From contig JADJMI010000015.1 in assembly GCA_016709665.1 (NCBI GenBank), positions 27,233 to 91,232 on the forward strand: a stretch of DNA of 64,000 bases. Direction: 5' to 3'. A program made the position numbers and the translations under genes. The notes beneath the pieces were generated by a model. That model was given only the letters and a program-made list of their open reading frames with translations. It was not told the origin of the DNA and did no database searches. The DNA comes from Betaproteobacteria bacterium. Lineage in GTDB: Bacteria > Pseudomonadota > Gammaproteobacteria > Burkholderiales > Usitatibacteraceae. Numbering within the stretch: the first letter of the stretch is position 1; every line of letters begins with the position of its first letter. This document shows positions 1 through 10,768 of this stretch, piece after piece.

Positions 1-2157
1 ACGCAGGTACCCACCGAAATCTTGTTGACGAAGCTGCCGGTCACCGTGCAGACCCCCGGCGACTGGGTCGCGTAGGTGACCGCGAGGCCCGAGCTGGCCG
101 TGGCCGCGAGCGGAACCGTCGTCGCGCTGAACAGTTGCGTGGCTGGCGGCGTGAAGGCGATCGTCTGGTTCGCCTTCTGGACGGCGAGCTGGAAGGTCTG
201 GGTGCCGTTCGGCGCATTGCCGTTGGCCGCCGTGATGTTGATCGGGTAGTTGGCCACCGTGCCGAGCGCCGGCGTGCCCGAAAGCAGGCCCGCGGCGTTG
301 AGCGTGACGCCCGAGGGCAGCGTGCCGGTGAAGCTGAAGGTCGGCGCCGGAAAGCCCGAAGCCGTCACCTGGAAGCTGCCGAAGCTGCCCACCGTGAAGC
401 TCGTGCTGGCCGGGCTGTTGATGACGGGCGGCGTCGGCGTCTGCGAAGGCATCACGCCCACGGCGCCGGAAGCCGCGCTTCGTCCCGTGGGGTTGTCCGC
501 CTGGACGACGCAGGAGTACGTGACGTTGTTCACGAGGCCGGTCACGGTGATGGCGGTGAACGGCGCCAGGGCGTCGGTCCCGGTGCGCGTGGTCTGCCCG
601 GCCGCGGTGCAGGTGGCGATCGTGTTCGTGACGGCCTGCCCGCCCGTGTTGGCGTTGAGCGTGTAGGCGATGGTGGCCGAAGCGTCGCCCGAAGTGCCCA
701 CGCCGATGGTCGGCGCGCCGGGAACGGTCGGGGAGATGGTCACGCTCCGTGCCTGCTGGCCGGCCGCGCTGTAGCTGGCACTGCCGGCCTGGTTGGCCGT
801 GATGGTGCAGGTGCCGGCCAGGAGCTTCGTGACGGTGCCGCCGATGCTGGAATTGCCCGTGACGGAACAGATGGTGGGCGTCGACGAGCCGTACGTCACG
901 ATGAGCCCGGAGCTGGCGGAGGCGTTGGGCGCGACGGCGAAGATGCCGTTCAACGTGTAGGGCTGCGTCGCCGTGGTCTGCGCCGGGAAGGTGATCGTCT
1001 GGCTCGCCGGGGAGATGGTGATGTTCTTGGGCACCTGCGCCGCGGCGAGGTAGTCCGCGTTGCCGGCCTGGTTGGCGTTGATCGTGCACGTGCCGCCCGC
1101 GACCTTGGTGACGGTGCTGCCGGAGACGGTGCACACGCCCGTGGTGGTGGAGGTAGGTGACCGCGAGGCCGGAGGAAGCCGTGGCCGTCAGCGCGAACGT
1201 GCCGGCGGGCACGAACGTCTGCGCCGGCGGGTTCGGGAAGGTGATCGTCTGGCTCGCCTTGTTGATCGTGATGCTCCGCGGCACGGAAATGGCTGCGTTG
1301 TAGCAGATGCTTCCGCCCTGGCTCGCGGTGATGGTGCAGGTGCCGGCGCCCTGCTCGGTGACCGTGCTGCCCGAAACGGTGCAGATGGTGGGCGTGCTCG
1401 ACGAATAGGAGACCGTGAGGCCGGAGGTGGCAGACGCCGAAAGCGAGAAAGTGCCGCCGGGGTTGTAGGTCTGCGTGATGACGCTCGGAAAGGTGATGGT
1501 CTGGTTGTCCTTGGATATGGAAACGTTGACCGTGCGGTTGGCCGTCCTCACCGTATTGCCGGAATTGCGCAGGCGGTAGACGAACGAGACGTCCGTGGCG
1601 TTGTTCGCGCCGGGCGTGTACGTGACCCATTCGTTCGTGGTGTTGTAGGCCAGGGTGCCGTGGAGCGGCGAGGTGACGGTGACGAAGGTGTTGAGCGCCG
1701 TCGCGGAGGTGTTGTATTCCAGGTCGCCGGCGAGGGGAATGATCACGGCGTTGTTGCAGCTGGTCGCGGCCGCGACGGGCGTCGTGTTGAAAACCGATTC
1801 GAGATAGGCGGCGATGTGCTCGCGTTCGGCCTGCGTGGTGGCGACGCCGCCCATGCCCGTGACGGCGTTGTTGGAGATGGCCGCCGCGATGACGCCGGCG
1901 CCGGACGTGCTGGTGCTGTTGGGGCCCGGGTCCGCCGCGTTGGCGCGCTGCGATCCGGATGAACTGGCCGTCCCGTGGCACCCGGAGCACTTGCTGGTCC
2001 AGAGCGTGCTGCCCGTGGCGCTGCTTTGCGCGCGCACGGTGCCGGCTGCCAGCGCGAGAACCAGCGCGAATACCGGCACCGAGGCCAGCATGATCGCCCG
2101 ATGGAATGGCCACGGCATGGCCGTCGCGTCCGTCGCGCGCTTCGTGAATTCACCCAT
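1..2157 (-). CDS. Secreted haem-motif/Ig-repeat surface protein (3' end outside window, one frame break)
   Basis: Start is the ATG at 2157, 4 nt after a GGGGAGG ribosome site. The N-terminus (GEFTKRATDAT...) has a hydrophobic stretch ending near AGTVRAQ, read as a signal peptide. Next comes a single c-type haem motif, CSGCH in WTSKCSGCHGT, followed by Ig-like (Big/MBG) repeats marked by FSLSASATSGL and the recurring QTITFP. The frame breaks near 1150-1157: GLAVTY is followed by the next repeat (STTTGVCTVSG) one frame over, and that second frame stays open to the left edge. A +1 or -2 indel would explain it. The head matches that of the neighbour at 2434-7648, so it is probably another member of the common-tail family, but the tail itself lies outside the window. 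The haem is inferred from CxxCH only. Confidence 0.8.
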   Translation of the reverse strand, partial: MGEFTKRATDATAMPWPFHRAIMLASVPVFALVLALAAGTVRAQSSATGSTLWTSKCSGCHGTASSSGSQRANAADPGPNSTSTSGAGVIAAAISNNAVTGMGGVATTQAEREHIAAYLESVFNTTPVAAATSCNNAVIIPLAGDLEYNTSATALNTFVTVTSPLHGTLAYNTTNEWVTYTPGANNATDVSFVYRLRNSGNTVRTANRTVNVSISKDNQTITFPSVITQTYNPGGTFSLSASATSGLTVSYSSSTPTICTVSGSTVTEQGAGTCTITASQGGSICYNAAISVPRSITINKASQTITFPNPPAQTFVPAGTFALTATASSGLAVTYLHHHGRVHRLRQHRHQGRGRHVHDQRQPGRQRGLPRRGAGAQEHHHLPGEPDDHLPGADHGDAALHVERHLRRRAQRLRQLRAHRDVRLVDAHHLFRHGQFQHRRHRHEAPGRHLHHHGQPGRQCQLQRGRPAGTERDHLPDRSRRADHRRGHFGRRFGHHRLHAQRQHGRAGRHEHDRHLHRGRADHAHRDRRPGAVHRHHRDRPREQRHVLLRRPGGQPHGTKRGFRRRGRDAFADADAARHQQPGQHELHGGQLRQLPGDGFGLSGADLQLHRHAALGRHAQRRGPAFGHAGARHGGQLPDQHHGGQRQCAERHPDLPARRPEGEPDDRLHAASHATVQRDDGSARGHGQLGPRGHLRDPVAGGLHGDRQLRQQDFGGYLR

Positions 2158-2330
2158 GAGGCCTCCCCGCGCCATGCGGTCCCCAATACGAAATTCGGTG
2201 GGCACCCCGGAGGCCGATTCTGTAGGTGACGGCTCCCCGTGCTGCGCGATGCCCCGTCCGGTATCCCCTGCGATACCGGCAGTGAAGCCTACGCGAAAAG
2301 CCACTTTTCCGGGTGTCGACTATCTGACAG
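2158..2330 (-). promoter_or_regulatory. Structured 5' leader of the 1-2157 gene, duplicated upstream of 2434-7648
   Basis: This leader aligns over about 170 nt with 7649-7820. In the gene's sense two hairpins are visible. One has arms CCGGTATC and GATACCGG. The other lies at plus-strand 2209-2236 and pairs GGAGCCG with CGGcCTCC (one bulged C) around a conserved loop TCACCTACAGAAT. The RBS and start context (GCGGGGAGGCCTCATG) are identical in both copies. Stem changes between copies keep pairing through G-U wobbles, which hints at RNA selection. I could not match it to a known riboswitch family. Confidence 0.5.
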
Positions 2331-2365
2331 GCGTAGCACTCCTGACCCTTCCGGAGTCTCGAAAC

Positions 2366-2410
2366 GGGGACAGGTGAAAAATTCACCTGTCCCCAATTAC
2401 ACCTGTCCCC
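2366..2410. repeat. REP-like inverted repeat, GGGGACAGGTG family
   Basis: Arms GGGGACAGGTGAA and TTCACCTGTCCCC form a 13-bp stem at 2366-2394, followed by a third half-arm ACCTGTCCCC at 2401-2410. It begins 24 nt beyond the stop of the 2434-7648 gene. There is no T-run after the stem, so a classical intrinsic terminator is not supported, though the hairpin could stabilise the mRNA 3' end. The same element lies at 7836, 18114, 24570 and 27310. Confidence 0.85.
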
Positions 2411-2433
2411 AACTTGGCTTGGTTAGCCTGCGC

Positions 2434-3560
2434 TTACTCTGCAAACGCTTCGATGATGCCTACGCCCGTGCCGCCGTTCTTGCCGCGCACGATGGCGGTG
2501 TAGGCGCCGGGCGGCAGCGTGATGCGGATCACTGCCTCTCGGGTGTCGGCCGGTGCGAAACCGCTGGCCTGGATCGCGGCCACGTCGGCCGGCACGGTCT
2601 GCGCCTGCCAGTCGTCGTTCGAAGCGACCGGCGTCGCGCCGTTGAAGAGCTCGAGCACCGGGTCCATCAGCGCGTTGGTGATGCCGAAGGGCACCAGGCT
2701 CGGGCCGCGGGCGCGCACCGTCACCGTCTGCGGGCTGTCGCCCTGGATGATGAAGCCGCCGATCATCACGTCGTTGCCCGTGAGCACCTGGCCGCGGGTG
2801 GAGATGTTGAGGAGCGGGATCTCGGGCTTGTCGACTTCGAACACCTCGATGATCCCGACACCGGTCAACCCGCCCACGCCGGAGACCACCGCCGTGTAGG
2901 CACCGGGGCCGAGCGTGGTGAGGATCGCCGATTCCAGCGGGCTCGAAGGCGCGAAGCCGGAGGTCGTGATGGCGGCGGCATTGGCAGCCGTGCCCCAGTC
3001 ATCGCTCGTCGCGAGCACTGTCTGGCCCGAGAAGAGCTGCATCGTCGGGTTGGGCAGCGCGTTGGCGATGCCGAACGGAATCAGGCTCGGTCCGCGCGCA
3101 CGAACAACCACCGTCTTGGGCGCGCTGCCGCCGATGATGAAGCCGCCGATCAGCACGTCGTTGCCGGTGAGCACCTGCATCCGAGTCGAGATGTTGGCCA
3201 GGCGCGGAATCGTCGTGTTGAGCTTGAACTGCGCCCCCACGCTCTTGGCCGCATCCATCGTCACGTTGCAGGCGCCCGTGCCCGTGCACGCCCCGCTCCA
3301 GCCGGCGAAGAAGGAATCCGCCGAAGGCGCGGCCGCCAGGGCCACGGAGACGCCCGAGTTGAAGTTGGCCGAACACGTCGCGCCGCAGGCGATCCCGGCC
3401 GGCGTCGAAGTGACCGTGCCGGTACCCGCACCGGACTTCGTCACCGTGAGGGCGAATTGCTGCAGGTTGAAGGTGGCCGTGACCGTCTTCGCCGCATCCA
3501 TCGTCACGTTGCAGGCGCCCGTCCCCGAGCAACCGCCGCCGCTCCAGCCGGCGAACACGG
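2434..3560 (-). repeat. Long DNA repeat copy A (last InlB repeat plus common tail)
   Basis: The 3' 1.0-1.1 kb is nearly the same at base level as 27361-28490, and over about 900 bases the same as 7903-8790. For example, the stretches around 'gtcgttgcccgtgagcacct' and the SGFAPSSPLESAILTTLGPGAYTAVVSG segment are shared. Heads upstream of this segment are unrelated between the last copy and the other two. This fits recent duplication or gene conversion of the tail-coding DNA. Confidence 0.8.
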
Positions 3561-6500
3561 AGCCCGCCGTCGGCGTGGCCGTCAGCGCGATGCTGGCGCC
3601 GGAGTTGAAGTTCACCACGCACAGTCCGCCGCAGTTCAGGCCCGCCGGGTTCGAGGTCACGTTGCCCGTTCCGGTGCCGATCCGCGAAAGGGTGAGCGCG
3701 AAAGTCGAGGGAACCACGTTGAAGGTCGCGACCACGTCGCGGGTCGCATCCATCGTGACGAGGCATGATCCCAGGCCCACGCAGGCGCCGGTCCAGCCCG
3801 CGAACACGGAGCCGGCATCCGGTGTCGCCGACAGCTCGACCACGGTGCCGCTGGAATAGGTTTCGCTGCAATCCGCGCCGCAGGCGATGCCGCCCGCGGG
3901 CGTGACCGAGACGACGGTGCCACCGCCGCTGCCGTCGCGGGTGACCGCGAGCAGGAAGGTCGGCGCCGTGGCCGTGAACGTGGCCGTCACGTTCGCCGAG
4001 GCATCGAGCGTGACCGTGCAAGTGCCGGTACCGGTGCAGGCGCCGCCCCACGTGGTGAAGGCCGACCCGGGGTTCGCCGCGGCGACGAGCGTCACTTCCT
4101 CGCCCGGGGCGAAGGCCTCCGAGCAATCGGCGCCGCAGTCGATGCCCACCTTGGGGCCGAGCGTGCTCACGGTGCCGCCACCCGTGCCGTCCTTGGCGAC
4201 GGTGAGCACGGGCGCCCCCGCAACCACCATGACCGTGACGGTGCGCGCGTCGCCCAGCAGGGATGTCGGGCTGTCGCGCCGACCCCGGTAGGTGAAGGTG
4301 TCGTTGCCCACGAAGCCGTTGTTCGGCGTGTAAGCGAGGACCGTGCCGTTGAAGGCCGACAGGGTGCCGTTGGCGGGAGGCGTCACCACCTCCGCGTGCG
4401 AGAAGGACAGGGTCTCGAGCGTGAGATGGCTTTCGACGCTGATCGACTTGGGCACGTTCACGGCGGTGGTCTCGGCGATCGTCGGCACGAAGCCCGCGAT
4501 GTAGGCCGCGATCGTCTCGCGATCGGGCACCGGCAGGTTCACGAGCCCGAGCACCGCGGTCATCGCCGGCTGGTTCACGATGGCGTGGTCGATGACGCCG
4601 CTCGTCGTGCCGGCGGCGTTGAACCGGCGGCCGTTGGGCAGCTCGCCGTGGCAGAGCGAGCAGTTGTCCGTCCAGAGCTGCGCGCCGTTGCCGCCCTGTG
4701 GCGAAACCGGCACCGTGCCCGAAAGAGCCCCGTTGCCGACGGCGTTGATGGCGCGCACCGTGCAGGCGTAGAGCGTGTCGTTGGTGAGGCCCGTCACCGT
4801 GATCGGCGAGGCCGGTCCCGTCGCCGTCACGGTCTGCAGGCCGGCCACGCAGGCGGCCTGGTAGCCGGTGATGGGGCTGCCGCCGTCGTTCGCGGGCGGC
4901 GTGAATTCGATCGTCGCCTGGCCGTTGCCCGCCGTGGCGATGCCGATGGTCGGCGCCGCCGGCACGACGGCGTTGATGGCGATGTCGCGCGTGACCGTCG
5001 GCGCCGGCGCGAAGTTCGCGTTGCCGCCCTGGTCGGCCGCGATCTGGCAGTTGCCCGCCGTGACGATCGTGACGACGGACCCCAGGATCGTGCAGACCGC
5101 CGGCGTGTTGGTCGAGTACGAGACTGGCAGGCCCGAGCTCGCCGACGCGGTCGGGTTGATGTCGAAAGTGCCGCCCGGGCTGTAGGACTTGGCGGACTGC
5201 GCGGGGAAGGTGATCGTCTGCGCGCCCAGGCCGATGACGATGTCGGCGGTGACGGCCACCGCCGCGTTCCACGTCGCGCTGCCGCCCTGGCTCGCCTCGA
5301 TCGTGCACGTGCCCGCCGAGAGGATCGAGACGGAAGTTCCCGAGCCCATGCTGCAGACCGAGGGCGTGAGCGAGTTGTAGTCGATCGTCAGGCCGGAATT
5401 CGTGCTGGCCACGGGCGATAGCGAGAAGGCGCCGCCCGGAACGAACGGCTGCGCGGCCTGCGCCGGGAATGTGATCGCCTGGTCGCCCGCGATCACCTCG
5501 AACGAGTACTTGCCCGAGTCGGCCGGCCCGATGTCCGCCGTGCCGTCCTGGAAGGCGACGACGGTGCAGAAGCCGAGCGCGACGAACGTGAGCTGGTCGC
5601 CCGCGACGGTGCACACGGCCGTCTCGGTCGAGTCGAACGTGAGCGGCAAGCCGGAGGACGCGGTGCCGGTGAGCGTGACCGGCGTGTTCGTGAAGGGCGA
5701 GGGATCCGGCAGCGGGTCCAGCGTCACCGTCTGCGGGATCTTCTGCACCTGGAACGTGACGACCTTGAACACCGTGCCCTGCGTGTTGCTCGCCGAGAAG
5801 CGGACGAGGTGGCTGCCGAAGGTGCCGGAATCCGGCGTGCCGCTGACCACGCCGGTGCCGTCCGTGAAAGCGAGCCCGGACGGCAAGGCGCCGGACACGA
5901 TGGCGAACGTCGGCGCGGGAACGCCGGTGGCGGTGAGCGTGTAGGTGCCCGGCGAACCGATGGTGAAGAAGGCCGAGACGCCGCTCGTGATGACCGGGGC
6001 CACGGGTGCCGCCGAGGGCGTCGCCGACGCCGACGAAGACGCCGCGCTGGTCAGGCCGCTCGCGTTGGTGGCCGTGACCGTGCAGCTGTACGGGAAATCG
6101 TTGTCCAGCCCGGTTACGACCAGGGGCGATGCGGCGCCCGCCTGCACCCCGGTGGGGTGACCCGCGGAGGTGCAAGTGGCGGTGTACGACGAAATCGCGC
6201 TGCCCCCATTCGTCGCGGGCGCGGTGAAGGTGACGGTGGCCTGGTTCGGGCCTCCCGAGGCGCCTACGGATTGCGGAACGCCCGGCGCCACGGCGTTGAT
6301 CACGACCGTCTGGTTCACGGGCGTGGCGGCGGTGAAGTTCGCGGTCGCCGCGCTCGTGGCCGTGATGATGCAATTGCCCGCGGTGAGCTTCGTGACCGTC
6401 GTGCCCGCGACCGAGCAGACGGTCGGGCTGAGCGTGGTGTTGTACGTGGGGATGAGGCCGGAACTGGTCGAGGCGACCGGATTGATCGCGAACGTGCCGC

Positions 6501-7648
6501 CGCTGGACCACGTTTGCGTCGCGGGTGACTGGGCGTTGAAGGTGATCGTCTGTGCCACCGGGGTGATGGTCACGTTGCGGACGACGTCGGTCGCGGCGTT
6601 CCAGTTGACGGTGCCGTCCTGGTTGGCCCGGATGGCGCAGGTGCCGCCCCCCTTGATCGTCACGGTCTCGCCGGATATCGTGCACACCGCGTTGTTGTCC
6701 GAGGTGTAGGTGATGGGCAGGTTGGAGTTCACCGACGCGAGCGGCAGGATCGGGAACGTGGCATTGAGCGAGAACGGCCGTGACGTGGTGAACTGGGTGC
6801 CGAAGGAGATCGTTTGGTTGCCCTTGGCGATGGTGAAGGTGAGCACCGCGCTGTCGGTCCCGCCGGCGTTGGTGGCGAAGATGGTCGACGTATCGGTCCC
6901 GAACGTCGTGGGCGTGCCGCTGATGACGGCACCCGATCGGGTGAGCCCCGAGGGCAACGAGAGCGCGGCGTAGGAAGTCGGCGAATTGGTCGCGGTGATG
7001 GTGTACGAGAGCGCGACGCCCACGGTGCCGCTCTTGTTGAGCGAGCTGGTGATCACCGGCACCGGCGGCGGCAGGACATTGATCGTCACGGTCCGGGCGT
7101 CGCCGAGCAGGTCGGGGCTGGCGCCGAGGTTGCGTCCCCGGTAGGTGAACGTGTCGATGCCGACGAAACCCGGGTCGGGCGTGTAGGGTGACGCTCGTGC
7201 CGGACCACGCGGAGAGCGATCCGTTGGGCGGGTTCGAGACCGTGGCCACGCTCGTGAACGCCACGCCACCCAACGTGATGTGCGAGTTCACGTTGATCGA
7301 CTTGTTGGTGTTGAACGCGGTGCTCGTGGAAATCGTCGGCACCTGCGTGGCGATGTACTGCGCAATGCTCGTCTTCTCGGCCGAGCTCAGGCTGCGGGCC
7401 GTCGAGGAGCCGTCGAACCAGCTGGCCATCGAGGCCTGGTTGATGACCACGTAGTTGAGCACCGTATTGGTGCTGCCGGCCGCGTTGAGCTGCGGGCCGC
7501 TTGGCGTGGTGGTGTGGCAGACGTCGCACTTCGACGTCCACAGGGCCGCGGAGGCAAGGGCCTCGCCGGGGATTGCGGCCAAGGACGCCAACGCCATGGC
7601 GGCGGCCATGGCCGGGCGCGAGAATGCGCGCCGAACGGAAACGATCAT
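2434..7648 (-). CDS. Secreted Ig-repeat protein with two CxxCH motifs, four InlB-like repeats and common C-terminal tail (one frame break)
   Basis: Start is ATG 7648 behind GGGGAGG. Residues 1-33 form a signal peptide (AMALASLAAIPGEALAS), and CDVCH follows at residue 41. The frame shifts near 7185-7189, between GTSVT and YTPDPGFVG, so the protein must be read across two frames; removing one C restores it. After that come alternating Ig/Fn3-like repeats (QTITFxAQ..., putative-Ig He_PIG type), a second haem motif CSLCH near 4660, another cadherin-like NGTLSAFNGT block, four InlB-B-like repeats (GxVTSxPAGIxCGxxC...FxGWSG...C), and from about 3220 down the two-module common tail ending IIEAFAE. 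The expected product is about 1740 residues, exported. The function is unknown; an adhesive or redox-active surface protein is possible. The 3' kilobase is nearly identical to those of 7903-10768 and 27361-31394. Confidence 0.85.
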
Positions 7649-7820
7649 GAGGCCTCCCCGCGCCATGCTTTCCCCAGTGCAGAAATCGGTAGGCCACCGC
7701 GGAGGCCGATTCTGTCGGTGACGGCTCCCCGTACGGCTCGATGCCCCACCCGGCACCCCCTGAGATACCGGCGATTCAGGCTACGCCAAATGGCCGATCC
7801 GGGGGTGTCGACTATCCGAC
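7649..7820 (-). promoter_or_regulatory. Structured 5' leader of the 2434-7648 gene (second copy)
   Basis: Homologous to 2158-2330. The bulged hairpin lies at 7701-7728 with loop TCACCGACAGAAT, one base different from the first copy. The first stem pairs CCGGTATC with GGTGCCGG, where G-U pairs replace Watson-Crick pairs. A short CGGT...ACCG hairpin lies between the bulged hairpin and the RBS. Flanking bases are much more diverged than the hairpins and the RBS. Confidence 0.5.
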
Positions 7821-7835
7821 AGGTGTAACCGAAAC

Positions 7836-7880
7836 GGGGACAGGTGAATTTTTCACCCGTCCCCAATTACACCCGTCCCC
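7836..7880. repeat. REP-like inverted repeat, GGGGACAGGTG family
   Basis: GGGGACAGGTGAA pairs with TTCACCCGTCCCC at 7836-7864 (one mismatch), with a third half-arm ACCCGTCCCC at 7871-7880. The same C change is present in both the right arm and the extra half-arm. It lies 22 nt beyond the stop of 7903-10768, the same arrangement as at 2366. Confidence 0.85.
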
Positions 7881-7902
7881 AGCTTGGCTGGTTAGCCTGC
7901 GC

Positions 7903-8790
7903 TTACTCTGCAAACGCTTCGATGATGCCCACGCCCGTGCCGCCGTTCTTGCCGCGCACGATGGCGGTGTAGGCCCCCGGCGGCAGCGTGATGCGGATCA
8001 CCGCCTCGCGCGTGTCGGCGGGGGCGAAGCCCGAGGCCTGGATCGCCGCCACGTCGGCCGGCACGGTCTGCGCCTGCCAGTCGTCGTTCGAGGCGACCGG
8101 CGTCGCGCCGTTGAAGAGCTCGAGCACCGGGTCCATCAGCGCGTTGGTGATCCCGAAGGGAACCAGGCTCGGGCCCCGGGCGCGCACCGTCACCGTCTGC
8201 GGGCTGTCGCCCTGGATGATGAAGCCCCCGATCATCACGTCGTTGCCCGTGAGCACCTGGCCGCGCGTGGAGATGTTGAGGAGCGGAATCTCGGGCTTGT
8301 CGACTTCGAACACCTCGATGATGCCCACGCCCGTCACCCCGCCCACGCCGGAGACCACCGCCGTGTAGGCACCGGGGCCGAGCGTGGTGAGGATCGCCGA
8401 TTCCAGCGGGCTCGAAGGCGCGAAGCCGGAGGTGGTGATGGCGGCGGCGTTCGGCGGCGGTGCCCCAGTCATCGCTCGTCGCGAGCACCGTCTGCCCGCT
8501 GAAGAGCTGCATCGTCGGGTTGGGCAGCGCGTTGGCGATGCCGAAGGGGATGAGCGAAGGCCCGCGCGCCCGAACGACCACCGTCTTGGGCGCGCTGCCG
8601 CCGATGATGAACCCGCCGATGAGGACATCGTTGCCCGTGAGCACCTGCATCCGGGTCGAGATGTTGGCCAGGCGCGGGATCGTCGTGTTGAGCTTGAACT
8701 GCGCCCCCACGCTCTTGGCCGCATCCATCGTCACGTTGCAGGCGCCGGTACCGGTGCACGCCCCGCTCCAGCCGGCGAAGAAGGAATCGG
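7903..8790 (-). repeat. Long DNA repeat copy B (common tail)
   Basis: Nearly identical to copy A (2434-3330) and copy C (27361-28260) through the whole tail. It includes the one-base insertion at about 8452 that the other copies lack. The InlB-like repeat before it is related but clearly more diverged. Confidence 0.8.
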
Positions 8791-10768
8791 CCACGGGCGC
8801 GGCACCCAGCGCGACCGAAACGCCCGAGCTGAAGTTCGCGTTGCACGTCGCCCCGCAGTCGATGCCGCCCGGCGTGGATGTGACCACCCCGCCGCCACCG
8901 CCTGTCTTCGTGATCGTGAGTGCGAACTGGCCGGAGGAGACCGTGAGCGTCGCGCTGGCCGTGTTGCCGTTGGCGCCGTTCGCCGACGTGACGACGCCGG
9001 TCGTATTGTTGTATGTCCCCACGCTCGCGCTGGTCACGTTCACCGTCACGGTGCAAATGGCGCTCACCGCGATGCTGCCGCCGGTAAGCGAAACACTTCC
9101 CGAGCCCGCCACCGCCGTGGCCGTACCGCCGCAGGTGTTGACCAGGCCGTTCGGCGTGGCGACCACCAGGCCGGACGGCAGCGCATCGGTGAACGCCACC
9201 CCGGTGAGCGCCACCGTGTTCGCCACGTTGCCGTCCACCGGGTTGGTGATGGTCAGCGTCAGGGCGGAAATGCCGTTGACGTTGATCGTCGTCGGCGCAA
9301 ACGCCTTGGCGATGCGAGGCGGGGCCACCACGGTGAGGTTGGCGGAGGCGGTGCCGCCCGGGCCTCCCTGCGTCGAAGTGATGTTGCCCGACGTGCTGTT
9401 CTTGAGACCTGCCGTGGTGGCGAACACGTTGACCGAGAAGTTGCAGGTGCTGTTCGCCGCCAGCGTCGCGCCCGACAGGCTGACCGCGCCCGAGCCCGCC
9501 GTCGCCGTGATCGTGCCGCCGCCGCAGCTGCCGGTGAGGCCGTTGGGAGTCGCCACCAGCAGGCCGAAGGGCAGCGTGTCGGTGAAACCCACGCCGGAGA
9601 GGCTTTGCGTGGTGTTGGTGTTCTGGATCGTATAGGTGAGGCTGGTCGGGCTGCCCAGCGGAATCGAGGCCGCGCCGAATATCTTGGCGAACGTGGGCGG
9701 CGAGACCACCGTGACGTTGGCGGACGAAAGGTTGCTGATTCCCTGCGTCGAGGCGACCTGGACGTTGTTGCTTTTGACCCCCGTCGTCGTCCCCCTGACG
9801 TTCACCGTGACCGTGCAGGACGAGTTGAACGCAACCGCGCCCGAAGCGAGGCTGACGACCGAGGCGCCAGACGTCGCCGTGGCCAGGCCGCCGCAGTTGC
9901 TGGACAGGCCGTCGGGCGTCGCCACGACCAGGCCGGCGGGCAAGTTGTCCGTGAACCCCACGTTCTGCAGCGATACGCCGTTGGCCGCCGGGTTGGTAAT
10001 GGTGATGGAGAGAGAGGTCGTGCCGTTGAGCGGGAGGGTCCCCGCACCGAAAGCCGAGGCGAGCGTCGGTGCGACCGCGGGCACGGTCACGTTGAAGTTG
10101 TTCGCGTGCGCCCATCCGCCGCCGCCGGAGCCGAGGCCGACGCGCGCCACCGCATAGAGCGTTTGCGTCGTGCCCCCTGTCGCCGTGGACGGCACGGTGT
10201 AGGAGAACTGGTAATTCGCCGCGCCACCCGCCGAGAGCGTCGCCAACGTTCCGCCGGGAGCCCCGCTGCCGTGAATGAGCTCCGCACTGCCGGCCGCCCC
10301 CTGCGGCGTGAGCGGCGTCGAGATCTTCGTGATCGGCGTGCCGGCACCGGTGGCGGCGATGGCCATCCCCAGGCGAAGCCCGCTGACGGCGGTTCCGGCC
10401 GTAAGGACCGACACCGTGTAGTTGCCCGAAGCTCCGACCGAAAGGCTCGCCGGCCCCGAGATCGTGGTGGTCATCGCCACCAGGCTGGGCGAAGACGTGA
10501 CGACGTGGCAACCGCTGCCGCAACCCGCGCCTCCGTTCCGGTTGGTGCGTCCCGTGAGGCCGGCCGGATTGTTGGCGTTCGCGAGCACGTCGGCCACCGG
10601 CAAGGCCAAGGCGAGTGCCGCGAGGACGCGAAAGATGCCCCGCGTGCCGTGGCATGGCGGCGAGCCGCCCGGTGGCAGCGCACGAGCGGGGGGCCGAACC
10701 ATCGTGGCGGGCGCGGATGAGAAGCGGGCCGCGGGCGGGACGTGCGCGTTGCCGTTTTCGTGGGCCAT
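7903..10768 (-). CDS. Secreted Reeler/DUF11-like protein with common C-terminal tail (one frame break)
   Basis: Start is ATG 10768 (MAHENGNAHVP) with CAGGAGG 5-6 nt upstream. The N-terminus is unusually long before the hydrophobic segment FRVLAALALALPVADVLA. A CGSGCH motif and a Reeler/choice-of-anchor-V-like domain follow (TTTISGPASLSVGASGNY). Then there are three DUF11/DUF7933-like repeats (SLSITITNPA...GVGFTDTLPFGLLVATPNGL...SCGG), one InlB-like repeat and the common tail. In the tail, one extra C near 8452, relative to the parallel sequences at about 2980 and 27915, shifts the frame after DDWGTAA; the remaining tail continues in frame to the stop at 7903. If the indel is real, the protein ends in a garbled tail lacking most of the two modules. 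The motif is CX3CH, so haem binding is uncertain. Confidence 0.85.

Noticed and set aside
135..1160. Plus-strand open frames opposite the surface-protein genes (also at 1060-1962, 4396-5421, 5809-6528, 8384-10720 and others)
   Set aside because: Low-complexity Arg/Gly/Ala products, no ribosome site, no domain; shadows of the minus-strand genes.
2158..2330. Leader as a GEMM (c-di-GMP-I) riboswitch
   Set aside because: The expected GCAAA-type loop and receptor sequences are absent.
2366..2410. Palindromes as intrinsic terminators
   Set aside because: Stems are strong but no run of T follows on either strand.
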